Assembly (NCBI GenBank): GCA_964509765.1
Contig: CAZDYI010000136.1
Coordinates: 1-54,799 of the forward strand
From: CAZDYI01 sp964509765
GTDB lineage: Bacteria; Pseudomonadota; Gammaproteobacteria; Tethybacterales; Tethybacteraceae
Direction of reading: 5' to 3'
DNA length: 54,799 bases
Part shown: positions 9,132-17,256 of the stretch, piece after piece
Layout: every line of letters starts with the position of its first letter
How positions within the stretch are numbered: position 1 is the first letter of the stretch
Program-made: the position numbers and the translations under genes
Notes under the pieces: generated by a model
Told to the model about the DNA's origin: nothing
Seen by the model: only the letters and a program-made list of their open reading frames with translations
The model's database searches: none

Positions 9132-10012
9132 GGTGCGGACTCGTCGCCGTCGGCGGCCGGCCGAACGTCGGCAAGTCGACCCTGTTCAACGCGCTGCTCG
9201 GCTCGCGCCAGTCGATCACCACGCACAAGCGCAACACCACGCGCTTTTGCATCCGCGGGATCGTCACCGACGAAAAGAGCCAGCTCGTCCTCGTCGACAC
9301 ACCCGGCTGGCAGAGAAAGGGCGGGACGTCGCTCAACCGCGCGCTGAACCGCACCGCGGCTCGCGCGCTCTCCCACGTGGACGCGGGGCTGCTCGTCGTC
9401 GAGTCCGGCGGCCTGCACGCGGACGACGCCCTGGTCGCGGGGATCTTCCCGGCGGACATGCCGCTTTGCTGCGCGATCAACAAGTCCGACCTCCGCCCGC
9501 AGGAGGAGCTGCTTCCGGTGGCCGAGGAGATCGCCGGCGCGCGCGAGTTCCGGGCGATCGTCCCGGTCTCGGCGAAGACCGGCAACGGCATCGACGGCCT
9601 GAGCGCGGCGCTGCGGGAGATGCTGCCCGAGGGCGAGAAGATCTACCCGGACGACGCGGTTAGCGACAGGGGCGAGTCGTTCTTCATCGCCGAGATCATC
9701 CGCGAGAAGGTCTACCTTGCAATGCGCGACGAGCTGCCGTACGCCGCGGCGGTCGAGGTCAGGGACGTCTCGGACGGCGAGCGCGGCGGGGTGCGCGTGG
9801 TCGCCGACATCGTCGTCGACAGCAAGTCGCGCCAGGCCATGTTCGTCGGCAAGCGCGGCAGGAAGGTGCGCGAGATCGGGACCAGGGCGCGGGAGTCGCT
9901 CGGGCTCCGGCTCGGCGCGAAGGTGCACCTCGACCTCAAGGTGCGCGTCAACCGCAACTGGACGCGCGAGCCCGCGAAGCTCGCGCGCCTCGGGATCGGG
10001 GCGCAGGCGTGA
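9128..10012 (+). CDS. era: GTPase Era
   Basis: An essential GTPase that binds the 3' end of 16S rRNA during 30S assembly. It is 294 residues long (E. coli 301). The G1 motif GRPNVGKST is at 10-18, followed by VDTPG, INKSDL and the VSAKTG motif. The C-terminal KH domain carries FVGKRGRKVREIG as its GxxG loop. The ATG overlaps the rnc stop as ATGA and GGAG precedes it, so translation is coupled. A much longer in-frame opening upstream lies over rnc and is not homologous. The following gene starts on the era stop. Confidence 0.96.
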   Translation: MRCGLVAVGGRPNVGKSTLFNALLGSRQSITTHKRNTTRFCIRGIVTDEKSQLVLVDTPGWQRKGGTSLNRALNRTAARALSHVDAGLLVVESGGLHADDALVAGIFPADMPLCCAINKSDLRPQEELLPVAEEIAGAREFRAIVPVSAKTGNGIDGLSAALREMLPEGEKIYPDDAVSDRGESFFIAEIIREKVYLAMRDELPYAAAVEVRDVSDGERGGVRVVADIVVDSKSRQAMFVGKRGRKVREIGTRARESLGLRLGAKVHLDLKVRVNRNWTREPAKLARLGIGAQA

Positions 10013-10653
10013 GCGAGGGCATGCTCGCGGTCCTGTGGGACGTCGACGGCACGCTCGCCGACAGCGAGCCGCTCCACCGGCACGCGATGGTCACCGCGAT
10101 GGCGGGCTTCGGGATCGCCGCGCGGGAGTCCGACGAGATGACCGGAGTCAACCGGCTCGAGATCCACCGTCGCCTGAGCGAGATCTACGACGGAGTGCCC
10201 GGCTTCGAGGAGTACGGCGCGGCGGTCGACCGGCAGTACTTCGACAACATACACATGCTCGGCAGGGTGGAGGCCGCGGCCGCGGCCTGCGAGCGCTACG
10301 CCGCGGAGGGGAGGGTGCAGGTCGCGGTCAGCAACAGCGAGCCGCGCCTGATGGAGCGGACGCTCGAGGCGCTCGGGATCCTGCGCCACTTCAAGGCCTG
10401 GGTCGCCTGCGACGGCAAGGGCAACCCGAAGCCGCACCCGGACCCCTACCTGCGCGCGCTCGGTCACGCCGGCGTCGGCGCTGACGGCGCGATGGCGGTG
10501 GAGGACACACAGGTCGGCTGCAGGTCGGCGCGCGGGGCGGGGCTGTTCGTCGTGGGCATACCGGAGGAGCCGGTCGACATCGGCGCGCACGTCCACTACC
10601 GCAGCATGCCGGACCTGACCCCGGAGGAGATAGTCGGCAATGGCGCAGCCTGA
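10009..10653 (+). CDS. HAD-family phosphatase, beta-phosphoglucomutase-like
   Basis: A 214-residue haloacid-dehalogenase hydrolase of the Gph/PGMB-like class with a helical cap. Motif I is DVDGTLADSE (nucleophile Asp near 11), motif II VSNSE, the lysine region KGNPKPHPDPY and motif III VEDTQVG, so all catalytic groups are present. It starts with GTG on the era stop and overlaps pdxJ by 14 nt. In many proteobacteria recO sits here, between era and pdxJ. A role as a phosphatase for a pyridoxine-pathway intermediate fits the coupling with pdxJ but is inference only. The real substrate cannot be read from sequence. Confidence 0.87.
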   Translation: MSEGMLAVLWDVDGTLADSEPLHRHAMVTAMAGFGIAARESDEMTGVNRLEIHRRLSEIYDGVPGFEEYGAAVDRQYFDNIHMLGRVEAAAAACERYAAEGRVQVAVSNSEPRLMERTLEALGILRHFKAWVACDGKGNPKPHPDPYLRALGHAGVGADGAMAVEDTQVGCRSARGAGLFVVGIPEEPVDIGAHVHYRSMPDLTPEEIVGNGAA

Positions 10654-11380
10654 GGGCGCCCCGGGCAGGCTGCTCGGGGTCAACATCGACCACGTCGCGA
10701 CCCTGCGTCAGGCGCGCGGGGTCGACTACCCGTCGGTCGCCGAGGCCGTGCTCGCCGTCGAGCGCGGCGGCGCCGACTTCATCACCGCGCACCTGCGCGA
10801 GGACCGCCGCCACATCCAGGACGGCGACGTCCCGCTGATCATGGATGCCTGCAAGGGCTGGCTCAACCTCGAGATCTCGGCCGACCCGGAGATGGTCCGC
10901 ATCGCATGCGAGCGGAGGCCTAAGTCGGCCTGCCTCGTTCCCGAGCGGCGCGAGGAGCTGACGACCGAGGGCGGCCTGGACGTGGCGGGTTCGAGCGGAG
11001 CGCTGCAGCCGGTCGCCGAGTCCCTGAAGGACGCAGGGGTCGAGGTGTCGTTCTTCATCGACCCCGACCCCAGGCAAATCGAGGCTTCCAAGGAGACGGG
11101 CGCGCAGGCGGTCGAGCTGCACACAGGCTCCTACGCCAACCTGCCCGCGGGCGCGGAGCGCAATGCGGAGGCGGACCGGATCGTCGCCGCGGCCGAGGCC
11201 GCGCGCGGACTCGGGCTCACGGTCAACCTCGGCCACGGGCTGACGGTGGATAATGTCATCCCCCTTCTCGAGGTTCCGCACGTGCGCGAATACAACATCG
11301 GACACTCCATCGTCGCCCGCGCGGTCTTCGTCGGCCTCGAGGCCGCGACGGCCGAGATGCGCGAGGCGCTGCGGCTGTGA
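10640..11380 (+). CDS. pdxJ: pyridoxine 5'-phosphate synthase
   Basis: Last ring-closing step of the DXP-dependent vitamin B6 pathway: condenses 1-amino-3-hydroxyacetone phosphate with deoxyxylulose 5-phosphate to pyridoxine phosphate. It is 246 residues, a TIM barrel. Family motifs are LGVNIDHVATLRQARG at the N-terminus, ITAHLREDRRHIQD, the ELHTGSYA stretch and GLTVNLGHGL near the phosphate site. It overlaps the HAD gene by 14 nt and acpS by 4 nt (GTGA), so the three are translationally coupled. pdxJ-acpS is the normal pairing. Confidence 0.96.
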   Translation: MAQPEGAPGRLLGVNIDHVATLRQARGVDYPSVAEAVLAVERGGADFITAHLREDRRHIQDGDVPLIMDACKGWLNLEISADPEMVRIACERRPKSACLVPERREELTTEGGLDVAGSSGALQPVAESLKDAGVEVSFFIDPDPRQIEASKETGAQAVELHTGSYANLPAGAERNAEADRIVAAAEAARGLGLTVNLGHGLTVDNVIPLLEVPHVREYNIGHSIVARAVFVGLEAATAEMREALRL

Positions 11381-11760
11381 TCGCCGGCGTCGGGGTGGAC
11401 CTCGTGTCGCTGTCGCGCTTCGAGAGCCTGCACGCGCGCTGGGGCGCAAGGCTCGAGCGCAGGCTGTTCGGCGCCGGGGAGCTCGCCGAGCTCCCGGCCG
11501 ACCCGCGCAGGCGGGTGCGGCGCATGGCGCTCGCGTTCGCCGCCAAGGAGGCGTTCGCAAAGGCGCTCGGGACCGGGCTGCGCCCGCCTGCGTCGCTCCA
11601 CCGGATAGCGGTCCGCCGCGACGCGCTCGGCGCGCCCCGCTGCGAGGCCCGCGGCGAGCTCGCGCGCGAGCTCGAGAGGAGGTCGGTGACGGCCGCGCAC
11701 CTTTCGCTCAGCGACGAGGGCGACAGCGCCGTCGCGGTCGCGGTGCTGGAGACCGGCTGA
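11377..11760 (+). CDS. acpS: holo-[acyl-carrier-protein] synthase
   Basis: Transfers 4'-phosphopantetheine from CoA to the serine of acyl carrier protein. It is 127 residues, the family's usual size. The N-terminal GVDLVSLSRFE supplies the Mg-binding Asp8, and FAAKEAFAKALGTG supplies the conserved Glu and Lys; HLSLSDEGDSAVA closes the fold. The GTG start overlaps the pdxJ stop, and its TGA overlaps the nagZ ATG. Confidence 0.95.
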   Translation: MIAGVGVDLVSLSRFESLHARWGARLERRLFGAGELAELPADPRRRVRRMALAFAAKEAFAKALGTGLRPPASLHRIAVRRDALGAPRCEARGELARELERRSVTAAHLSLSDEGDSAVAVAVLETG

Positions 11761-12725
11761 TGGCGAGCGAGGACGCCGACTTCGGCGGGACGGTCATGGT
11801 CGGCCTCGACGGGGCCGAGCTCACGAGCGCCGACCGCCGCCGCCTCGCGCAGCCCGCGGTCGGGGCGGTGTGCCTGTTCAGCCGCAACTTCCAGAACGTC
11901 CAGCAGCTCGCGCGGCTGATCAAGGACGCGCGCAAGTGCGTCGCGAAGGACTTGCTGTTCGCGGTCGACCACGAGGGCGGCAAGGTCCAGCGCTTCGTCG
12001 CCCGCGGCTTCTCGCGCCTCAAGCCCGCGCGCAAGCTCGGCGAGCTCTACGAGCGCGACCCGGAGGCCGCGATCTCCGAGGCCCGCGAGCGGGGCAGCAC
12101 GGTCTCCCGCCAGATCGGCAACGTCGGGATCGACCTGAGCTTCGTACCGGTGCTCGACGTCGACCACCACCGCAACGAGATGATCGCCGAGCGCTGCTTC
12201 GCCTCGGACGCCGCCGCGGTCGCGGCGCTCGCGCTCGCGTTCTGCTCGGGCGTGGCCGAGTACGGCGGGCGCACCGTCGGCAAGCACTTTCCCGGCCACG
12301 GCTGGGCGAAGGCCGACAGCCACTTCGAGACCCCGGTGGACGACCGGCCGCTCGCGGCGATCGTCGCCGAGGACGTCCTGCCGTACCGCGAGCTGATCGG
12401 CGCCGAGGCGCTGTCGGCGGTGATGCTCTCGCACGTCGTCTACAGCAAGGTCAGCCCGATGCCTGCGACGAGCTCGCCGGAGATCGTCGGCGACCTGCTG
12501 CGCGGGATGCTCGGATTCAAGGGGCCCGTCATCACCGACGACCTCGTCATGGAGGGCGCCGGCCGCGGACTCGACATCGTCGAGCGGACCGTGGGCTCGG
12601 CAGAGGCCGGCTGCGACCTCTTCCTGTGGTGCGGAGGCGAGCCGGTGCTGTTCGACACCGACCTCGCGACGCTCAACGCGACCGAGCCGGAGTCGCCCGG
12701 ATGGTCGAAGCTAATGCGGGCCTGA
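11760..12725 (+). CDS. nagZ: beta-N-acetylhexosaminidase (GH3)
   Basis: Cytoplasmic glycosidase that removes GlcNAc from 1,6-anhydro-MurNAc peptides during cell-wall recycling. It is 321 residues, a single-domain GH3 as in Gram-negative NagZ. It has VDHEGGKVQRF, the KHFPGHGWAKADSH segment that carries the mobile His/Asp acid-base dyad, and ITDDLVMEG with the Asp nucleophile near residue 260. The ATG overlaps the acpS stop. It is the last gene of the lepA run; dnaB follows after 32 nt with its own -10 sequence. Confidence 0.94.
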   Translation: MASEDADFGGTVMVGLDGAELTSADRRRLAQPAVGAVCLFSRNFQNVQQLARLIKDARKCVAKDLLFAVDHEGGKVQRFVARGFSRLKPARKLGELYERDPEAAISEARERGSTVSRQIGNVGIDLSFVPVLDVDHHRNEMIAERCFASDAAAVAALALAFCSGVAEYGGRTVGKHFPGHGWAKADSHFETPVDDRPLAAIVAEDVLPYRELIGAEALSAVMLSHVVYSKVSPMPATSSPEIVGDLLRGMLGFKGPVITDDLVMEGAGRGLDIVERTVGSAEAGCDLFLWCGGEPVLFDTDLATLNATEPESPGWSKLMRA

Positions 12726-12742
12726 CTCCGCGAGGCATGGGT

Positions 12743-12748
12743 TAGAGT
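12743..12748 (+). promoter_or_regulatory. -10 element of dnaB, 9 nt from ATG
   Basis: TAGAGT, 9 nt, then the dnaB ATG at 12758. The gap (AGGGATGCC) holds no convincing Shine-Dalgarno. It matches the TANAAT-N9-ATG spacing of other genes here except for G at the fifth position. Confidence 0.45.
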
Positions 12749-12757
12749 AGGGATGCC

Positions 12758-14272
12758 ATGGAGGTCGGGGGCGTAGCGGAGGACTACAGCGGCGAGGACT
12801 ACGCCGGCGTCCGCTCCCTGCCGCACGCGAGCGAGGCCGAGCGCGCGGTCCTCGCCCTGGTCCTGCGCGACAACAACCACCTCGACGAGATGGACGTCAC
12901 CCTCGTCAAGGACGACTTCTACGAGAGCGGCCACGCGGCGATATTCGGCCAGGTCCAGCGCCTGCTGGGCGAGGGCAAGAAGGCCGACCACGTGACGGTC
13001 GGCAACGCCCTCGCCGACGCCGGCGAGCTCGACCTCGCCGGCGGCAAGGACTACCTCATCGACCTCGACTCGCTCGCGGACATCACCTCGAACTTCGCCG
13101 AGTACGTCCGCGTCGTGCGCGACAAGTCGACCCTGCGGACCCTGATGGCGCGGACCGAGACGATCAGGTCGATGGCGCACCGGCCGGGCGAGGCGTCCTG
13201 CGACAAGATCCTCGACGAGGCCGAAAGGCTGGTGTTCGCGGTCTCGGACGACTACCGAAACAACCGCCGCGACGCGATGCGGAAGATCGCCGAGGAGGTC
13301 CCGAGGATCAGCGAGCGGATCGACGAGCTCTACGACCGGGTCAAGGACGGCGGCTCGCCGATCACGGGCCTCAGGACCGGATTCGGCCTCCTCGACCTGC
13401 TTACCTCGGGGCTGCAGGCCTCGGACCTGATCATCCTCGCGGCGCGGCCGAGCATCGGCAAGACGGCGTTTGCGCTCGACCTGATCCGCAACGTCTGCAA
13501 GGGCAAGCACGAGGGCGGCGCCCGGCCCGGCTGCGCGCTGTTCTCGCTCGAGATGGCGTCCGACCAGATCACCCAGCGCATGCTCGGGATGGAGGGCGGC
13601 ATCGACCAGCACAAGCTCCGCTCCGGCAGGATGACGAGCTCGGGTGACTGGGAGCGGTTCGCGCGGGCGCAGCTGGAGATCAAGGACTGGCCGATGTGGG
13701 TTGACGACACCGCCCTGCTGTCTGTCCTCGAGCTGCGCTCGCGGGTGCGGCGGGTAAAGAGGGTGATGGAGTCCGAGGGGGTCGAGCTCGGGATGGTGGT
13801 AGTCGACTACCTGCAGCTCATGGAGCCGGACGGCGGCTCGCGCGACGACAACCGGGTCGCGGAGGTCTCGAAGATCTCGCGCGGGCTCAAGACGCTCGCG
13901 CGCGAGCTCAAGGTCCCGGTGATCGCGCTGTCGCAGCTCTCGCGCGCGATCGAGAACCGCCAGGTGCAGCGCCCGCAGCTGTCCGACCTGCGCGAGTCCG
14001 GCGCGATCGAGCAGGACGCCGACCTGATCATGTTCCTCGCCCGGGAGAGCAAGCCCCAAGACGGACCGGGAGGGCCGCCGCCCAAGAAGGAGGTGATCGA
14101 GCTGATCGTCGGCAAGCACCGCAACGGCCCGACCGGAACGATCAAGTACGAGTTCAGCAAGGAGTTCACCCACTTCGAGGAGCTGCCCGACGGCAGCGGC
14201 TACGACCCCGAGGACCCCCCGCACAGGGCCACCGACAGCGGAGAGCCGGAGGACTTCAGCTTCCACTCCTAG
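12758..14272 (+). CDS. dnaB: replicative DNA helicase DnaB
   Basis: Hexameric 5'-3' helicase that unwinds the fork and binds primase. It is 504 residues. The N-terminal primase-interacting domain begins at LPHASEAERAVLALVL near residue 24. The RecA-like domain has Walker A ARPSIGKTAF near 229-238, the SLEMASDQI motif, the Walker B-like VVVDYLQLM near 350 and DLRESGAIEQDADLIMFL, which contributes the arginine finger. No intein is seen. The N-terminus carries about 20 extra acidic residues. Here it sits between nagZ and ratA rather than with rplI. It probably heads a dnaB-ratA-ratB-smpB-mnmC unit. Confidence 0.96.
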   Translation: MEVGGVAEDYSGEDYAGVRSLPHASEAERAVLALVLRDNNHLDEMDVTLVKDDFYESGHAAIFGQVQRLLGEGKKADHVTVGNALADAGELDLAGGKDYLIDLDSLADITSNFAEYVRVVRDKSTLRTLMARTETIRSMAHRPGEASCDKILDEAERLVFAVSDDYRNNRRDAMRKIAEEVPRISERIDELYDRVKDGGSPITGLRTGFGLLDLLTSGLQASDLIILAARPSIGKTAFALDLIRNVCKGKHEGGARPGCALFSLEMASDQITQRMLGMEGGIDQHKLRSGRMTSSGDWERFARAQLEIKDWPMWVDDTALLSVLELRSRVRRVKRVMESEGVELGMVVVDYLQLMEPDGGSRDDNRVAEVSKISRGLKTLARELKVPVIALSQLSRAIENRQVQRPQLSDLRESGAIEQDADLIMFLARESKPQDGPGGPPPKKEVIELIVGKHRNGPTGTIKYEFSKEFTHFEELPDGSGYDPEDPPHRATDSGEPEDFSFHS

Positions 14273-14285
14273 GCCTGCGGCGCCC

Positions 14286-14723
14286 ATGGCCAGCTTCGCG
14301 CGGAGCCTTCAGGTGCCCTACGGGCCGGAGAAGATGTTCGACCTCGTGGACCGGATCGAGGACTACCCCGAGTTCCTGCCGTGGTGCGTCGGCTCGGACG
14401 TGCTGCGCGGCGACGGGAACGACGTCGAGGCGACCCTGCACCTGCGGCGCGGTCCGATCAGCCACAGGTTCACGACCGCCAACCGCCACGACCGCGACGG
14501 GATGCGCATCGACGTGCGCCTCGCGCGCGGGCCGCTGTCGTCGCTCGCGGGGACCTGGCGGTTCACGCCGGCGCCCGGCGGGAGCGAGATCAGCTTCGAG
14601 ATCGACTACGCCTTCTCGAGCAGGGCGATGGACCGGCTGCTCGGCCCGCTGTTCGCGACGGTCTACGAGCGGATGGTCGACGCCTTCGGCAAGCGGGCCG
14701 ACGAGGTCTACGGCGGCAAGTGA
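14286..14723 (+). CDS. ratA: RatA/Coq10-type START-domain protein
   Basis: A 145-residue polyketide-cyclase/START-like protein of the RatA (YfjG/Coq10) family. E. coli RatA has been linked to 50S association and the family to ubiquinone binding. Typical elements are VPYGPEKMFDLVDRIEDYPEFLPWC at the N-terminus, ATLHLRRGPISHRFTTA in the middle and 'MDRLLGPLFATVYERMVDAF' at the C-terminal helix. It starts 13 nt after dnaB and overlaps ratB by 4 nt. The ratA-ratB pair beside smpB is characteristic of Gammaproteobacteria and Betaproteobacteria. Confidence 0.92.
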   Translation: MASFARSLQVPYGPEKMFDLVDRIEDYPEFLPWCVGSDVLRGDGNDVEATLHLRRGPISHRFTTANRHDRDGMRIDVRLARGPLSSLAGTWRFTPAPGGSEISFEIDYAFSSRAMDRLLGPLFATVYERMVDAFGKRADEVYGGK

Positions 14724-14998
14724 GCGAAGGGAAGACGGTGACCGTCGAGCTCGCCTGCGCGGCGCGCGACCCGCAGCGGCTCGAGCGCCTCGCGCTTCCG
14801 GCGGGCGCGTCCGTGCGCGACGCGCTTGCGGCCGGCGGCATCGACGCGGCCGGCCTGCCCGAAGACGGCGAGGGCCCGCTCGTTGGAATCTTCTCGCGCA
14901 GGGTTTCGCTCGACCGCGCGCTCGCCGACGGCGACCGCGTCGAGGTCTACGCCCCGCTCGTCAAGGACGGCGGCCCGCGCAGCAGGGAAGGGCGGTAG
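14720..14998 (+). CDS. ratB: RatB/RnfH-family ubiquitin-like protein
   Basis: A 92-residue beta-grasp protein of the UPF0125 (RatB/RnfH) family, function unclear. It has VTVELACAARDPQRL at the start and VGIFSRRVSLDRALADGDRVEVYAPLVKD near the end, which is the family signature. The GTG start overlaps the ratA stop, and its own TAG overlaps the smpB GTG by one base. Longer in-frame extensions upstream lie within ratA and are not family-like. Confidence 0.9.
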   Translation: MSEGKTVTVELACAARDPQRLERLALPAGASVRDALAAGGIDAAGLPEDGEGPLVGIFSRRVSLDRALADGDRVEVYAPLVKDGGPRSREGR

Positions 14999-15432
14999 TG
15001 GCCGCGCCCCTTGCGCGCAACAGGCGCGCGACCCACGATTACCAGCTCCACGAGCGGCTCGAGGCCGGCATCGTCCTCGAGGGCTGGGAGGTCAAGGGGA
15101 TCATGGCCGGCGAGGCGGCGCTCGCCGACAGCAGGGTCGCCTTCAAGGGCAGCGAGGCCTGGCTGGTCAACTGCCACATCAACCCGCCTTCGAACGTGGA
15201 CCCAGGGCTTAACCTCGACCCGCGCCGCAGCCGCAAGCTGCTGCTCAACGCATCGGAGATCCGCAAGTTCGCGGGCAAGGTCAAGCTAAAGGGCCTCACG
15301 GTCGTCGTCCTCGACCTGCACCGCGGCCGCGGCAAGATCAAGGCGACGATCGCGCTCGCAAAGGGCAAGAAGCTCCACGACAAGCGCCGCGCGACCAAGG
15401 AGCGCGAGCTCCGCCGCGAGATGCGGCATTGA
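14998..15432 (+). CDS. smpB: SsrA-binding protein SmpB
   Basis: Binds tmRNA and delivers it to stalled ribosomes for trans-translation. It is 144 residues (E. coli 160). Motifs include NRRATHDYQLHERLEAGIVLEGWEVK, EAWLVNCHI, the RKLLLNASEI segment and KGLTVV followed by a basic tail, KKLHDKRRATKERE, that enters the mRNA channel. The GTG start overlaps the ratB stop. It runs in the same direction as ratAB, whereas in E. coli smpB is divergent from ratAB. No ssrA gene is seen in the window. Confidence 0.95.
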   Translation: MAAPLARNRRATHDYQLHERLEAGIVLEGWEVKGIMAGEAALADSRVAFKGSEAWLVNCHINPPSNVDPGLNLDPRRSRKLLLNASEIRKFAGKVKLKGLTVVVLDLHRGRGKIKATIALAKGKKLHDKRRATKERELRREMRH

Positions 15433-17195
15433 GCGGGCTCGCGGCGCTCGGGCCCGCCCGCCTGCAGATGGCGAACGGCAGGGTCCCGCGGTCGGCGCGG
15501 TTCTCCGACGTCTACCGCTCGGCCGCCGGGATGGCGGGCGAGGCGATGCACGTTTACGTGGACGGCAACAACCTCCACGAGCGGTTCTCGAAGTGCAGGG
15601 GCGAGTTCACCATCGCCGAGCTGGGCTTCGGGACCGGCCTGAACCTCCTTATGACCCTGGTGGTCTGGGCAGGGACAGCGCCGAAGGGCGCGAGGCTGCA
15701 CTACCACGCCTGGGAGGCCTACCCGCTCAGCGCCAAGGAGTGGAAGGCGGTCTACAGGAAGTCGCCGACCTTCGCCGAGATGGCGGACCGGTTACGGACC
15801 GCGTTCCCGCCGCTGTGGCCTGGCTGGCACAGCGTCGACATCGACGGGAACGTCACCCTCACGCTGGCCTACGAGGACGCCGCGCGGATAGTCGACTCGG
15901 ACGTCCGCGCGGACGCCTGGTTCCTCGACGGCTTCGCCCCGTCGAAGAACCCGGAGATGTGGACCGAGGAGGTGCTGTCCGCGGTCGCGGAGAGGACCAA
16001 CCCCGGCGGGACGGCGTCGACCTTCACTGCCGCGGGCGCGGTGCGCAGGAGGCTCGAGGTGGCCGGGATGGAGGTCAGCAGCGCGCCGGGGTTCAGCGAA
16101 AAGGGGGAGATGACCGTCGCCCGCAAGCCCGGCAAGGCCGACCACGCGCGCTTCAACCCCGGCAAGGTCGCGGTCGTCGGCGCCGGGATCGCGGGAGCGA
16201 GCGTGGCCCGCGAGTTCGACCGCAACGGGGCCGACGTCTCGCTGTTCGACGCGGACCCCAGGGGCCACGGGAGCGCCTCGGCGAACCCCTCGGTCGTCCT
16301 GTCGGCGCGCCTGACCGCGCACGACCGCGCCCGCAACTCGCTCGCGGTGCAGTCCTTCTCGAACTCGCTGCGCATGGCGCGCAACATCGGCATCGGGTCC
16401 GAGTGCGGGATGCTCTCGCTCGGCCACGGCGAGCGGGACGCGAAGCGCCAGGAGTCCGTCCTCAAGTGCGGCCCCCCCAAGGACCTGGCGCGGAGGCTCA
16501 CAACCAAGGGGGACGCCAGGGCCGCAGGTCTGCCCGCCGAGGCGAAGGGCATGCTCCTCCCGAAGGCGACCGTGGTCCCCGGCTGGGAGATGGTCAGCGC
16601 CATCCGCGCCGACGTCAGGTCAGAGGCGCGCGAGGCCGCGTCGCTCGAGAGGGGCTGGAGCGGAAAGTGGGTCCTCGGCTTCGAGGACGGCGGCAAGAAG
16701 AAGTTCGACACGGTGGTCCTGTGCGCGTCGGCCGGCTGCGACGCGCTCGCCGGGGGGCGGTTCGGGTTCAGCGTCCAGGAAGGGCAGATGTACCAGGTTC
16801 CGGTTTCGAAGGCAAGCGAGCGCATGCGCGTCGCCCTGCGGTTCGGCAACATACTCACTCCGGCAGGAGGATCAGGCAGCCACTTCCTGAGCGGCCCGGA
16901 GGGCGCCCCGGAGTGGCTGGCGGACTGGCTGGAGTTCGAGACGGCGACCGTCGCATGGAAATCCGAGCGGTGCTACGCGGCCGACCGGCTGCCGGTCGCC
17001 GGCCGGGTCGAGGACGGGCTGTACGTCCTGTCCGGCCTCGGGGCGAGGGGGTTCACCTACGGCCCGCAGCTCGCTCTGGACCTGGTCGCGGGCGTGTACG
17101 GCAGCGCGCCGCGCGTGCCGCGGCACGTCGCCGCGGCGGTCGCGCCGAGCAGCGGGCGCGGGATGAAGATGCCCGATCCGAGGCCCGCCTCTTGA
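15429..17195 (+). CDS. mnmC: bifunctional tRNA wobble-uridine modification enzyme MnmC
   Basis: Completes mnm5s2U34 in tRNA: the C-terminal FAD domain removes the carboxymethyl group from cmnm5 and the N-terminal domain methylates with SAM. It is 588 residues (E. coli 668). The SAM-binding ELGFGTGLN motif is near 62-70 and the DAWFLDGFAPSKNPEMW motif near 157-173. The FAD-binding VVGAGIAGASVARE is near 248-261 and the closing GLGARGFTYGPQLA near 537-550. TTG at 15429 overlaps the smpB stop and restores the family N-terminal length (ARFSDVYRS). A promoter for yccA lies just past its stop. Confidence 0.94.
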   Translation: MSGLAALGPARLQMANGRVPRSARFSDVYRSAAGMAGEAMHVYVDGNNLHERFSKCRGEFTIAELGFGTGLNLLMTLVVWAGTAPKGARLHYHAWEAYPLSAKEWKAVYRKSPTFAEMADRLRTAFPPLWPGWHSVDIDGNVTLTLAYEDAARIVDSDVRADAWFLDGFAPSKNPEMWTEEVLSAVAERTNPGGTASTFTAAGAVRRRLEVAGMEVSSAPGFSEKGEMTVARKPGKADHARFNPGKVAVVGAGIAGASVAREFDRNGADVSLFDADPRGHGSASANPSVVLSARLTAHDRARNSLAVQSFSNSLRMARNIGIGSECGMLSLGHGERDAKRQESVLKCGPPKDLARRLTTKGDARAAGLPAEAKGMLLPKATVVPGWEMVSAIRADVRSEAREAASLERGWSGKWVLGFEDGGKKKFDTVVLCASAGCDALAGGRFGFSVQEGQMYQVPVSKASERMRVALRFGNILTPAGGSGSHFLSGPEGAPEWLADWLEFETATVAWKSERCYAADRLPVAGRVEDGLYVLSGLGARGFTYGPQLALDLVAGVYGSAPRVPRHVAAAVAPSSGRGMKMPDPRPAS

Positions 17196-17219
17196 TTTCC
17201 GGCGGACAGGTCATATAAT
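17192..17219 (+). promoter_or_regulatory. sigma-70 promoter of the YccA-like gene
   Basis: TTGATT (17192-17197), 16 nt, TATAAT (17214-17219). It overlaps the mnmC stop. The downstream gene has a normal leader with CGGAGGAAG before its ATG, so this unit is not leaderless. Confidence 0.7.
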
Positions 17220-17256
17220 CACCTGTAGCCGGTACATCGGAGGAAGCCGAAACGCC

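Noticed and set aside
12440..14287. 615-codon minus-strand frame opposite dnaB
   Set aside because: Composition is low-complexity (Arg/Leu/Asp/Val) and DnaB motifs on the plus strand are unambiguous. It is an antisense shadow.
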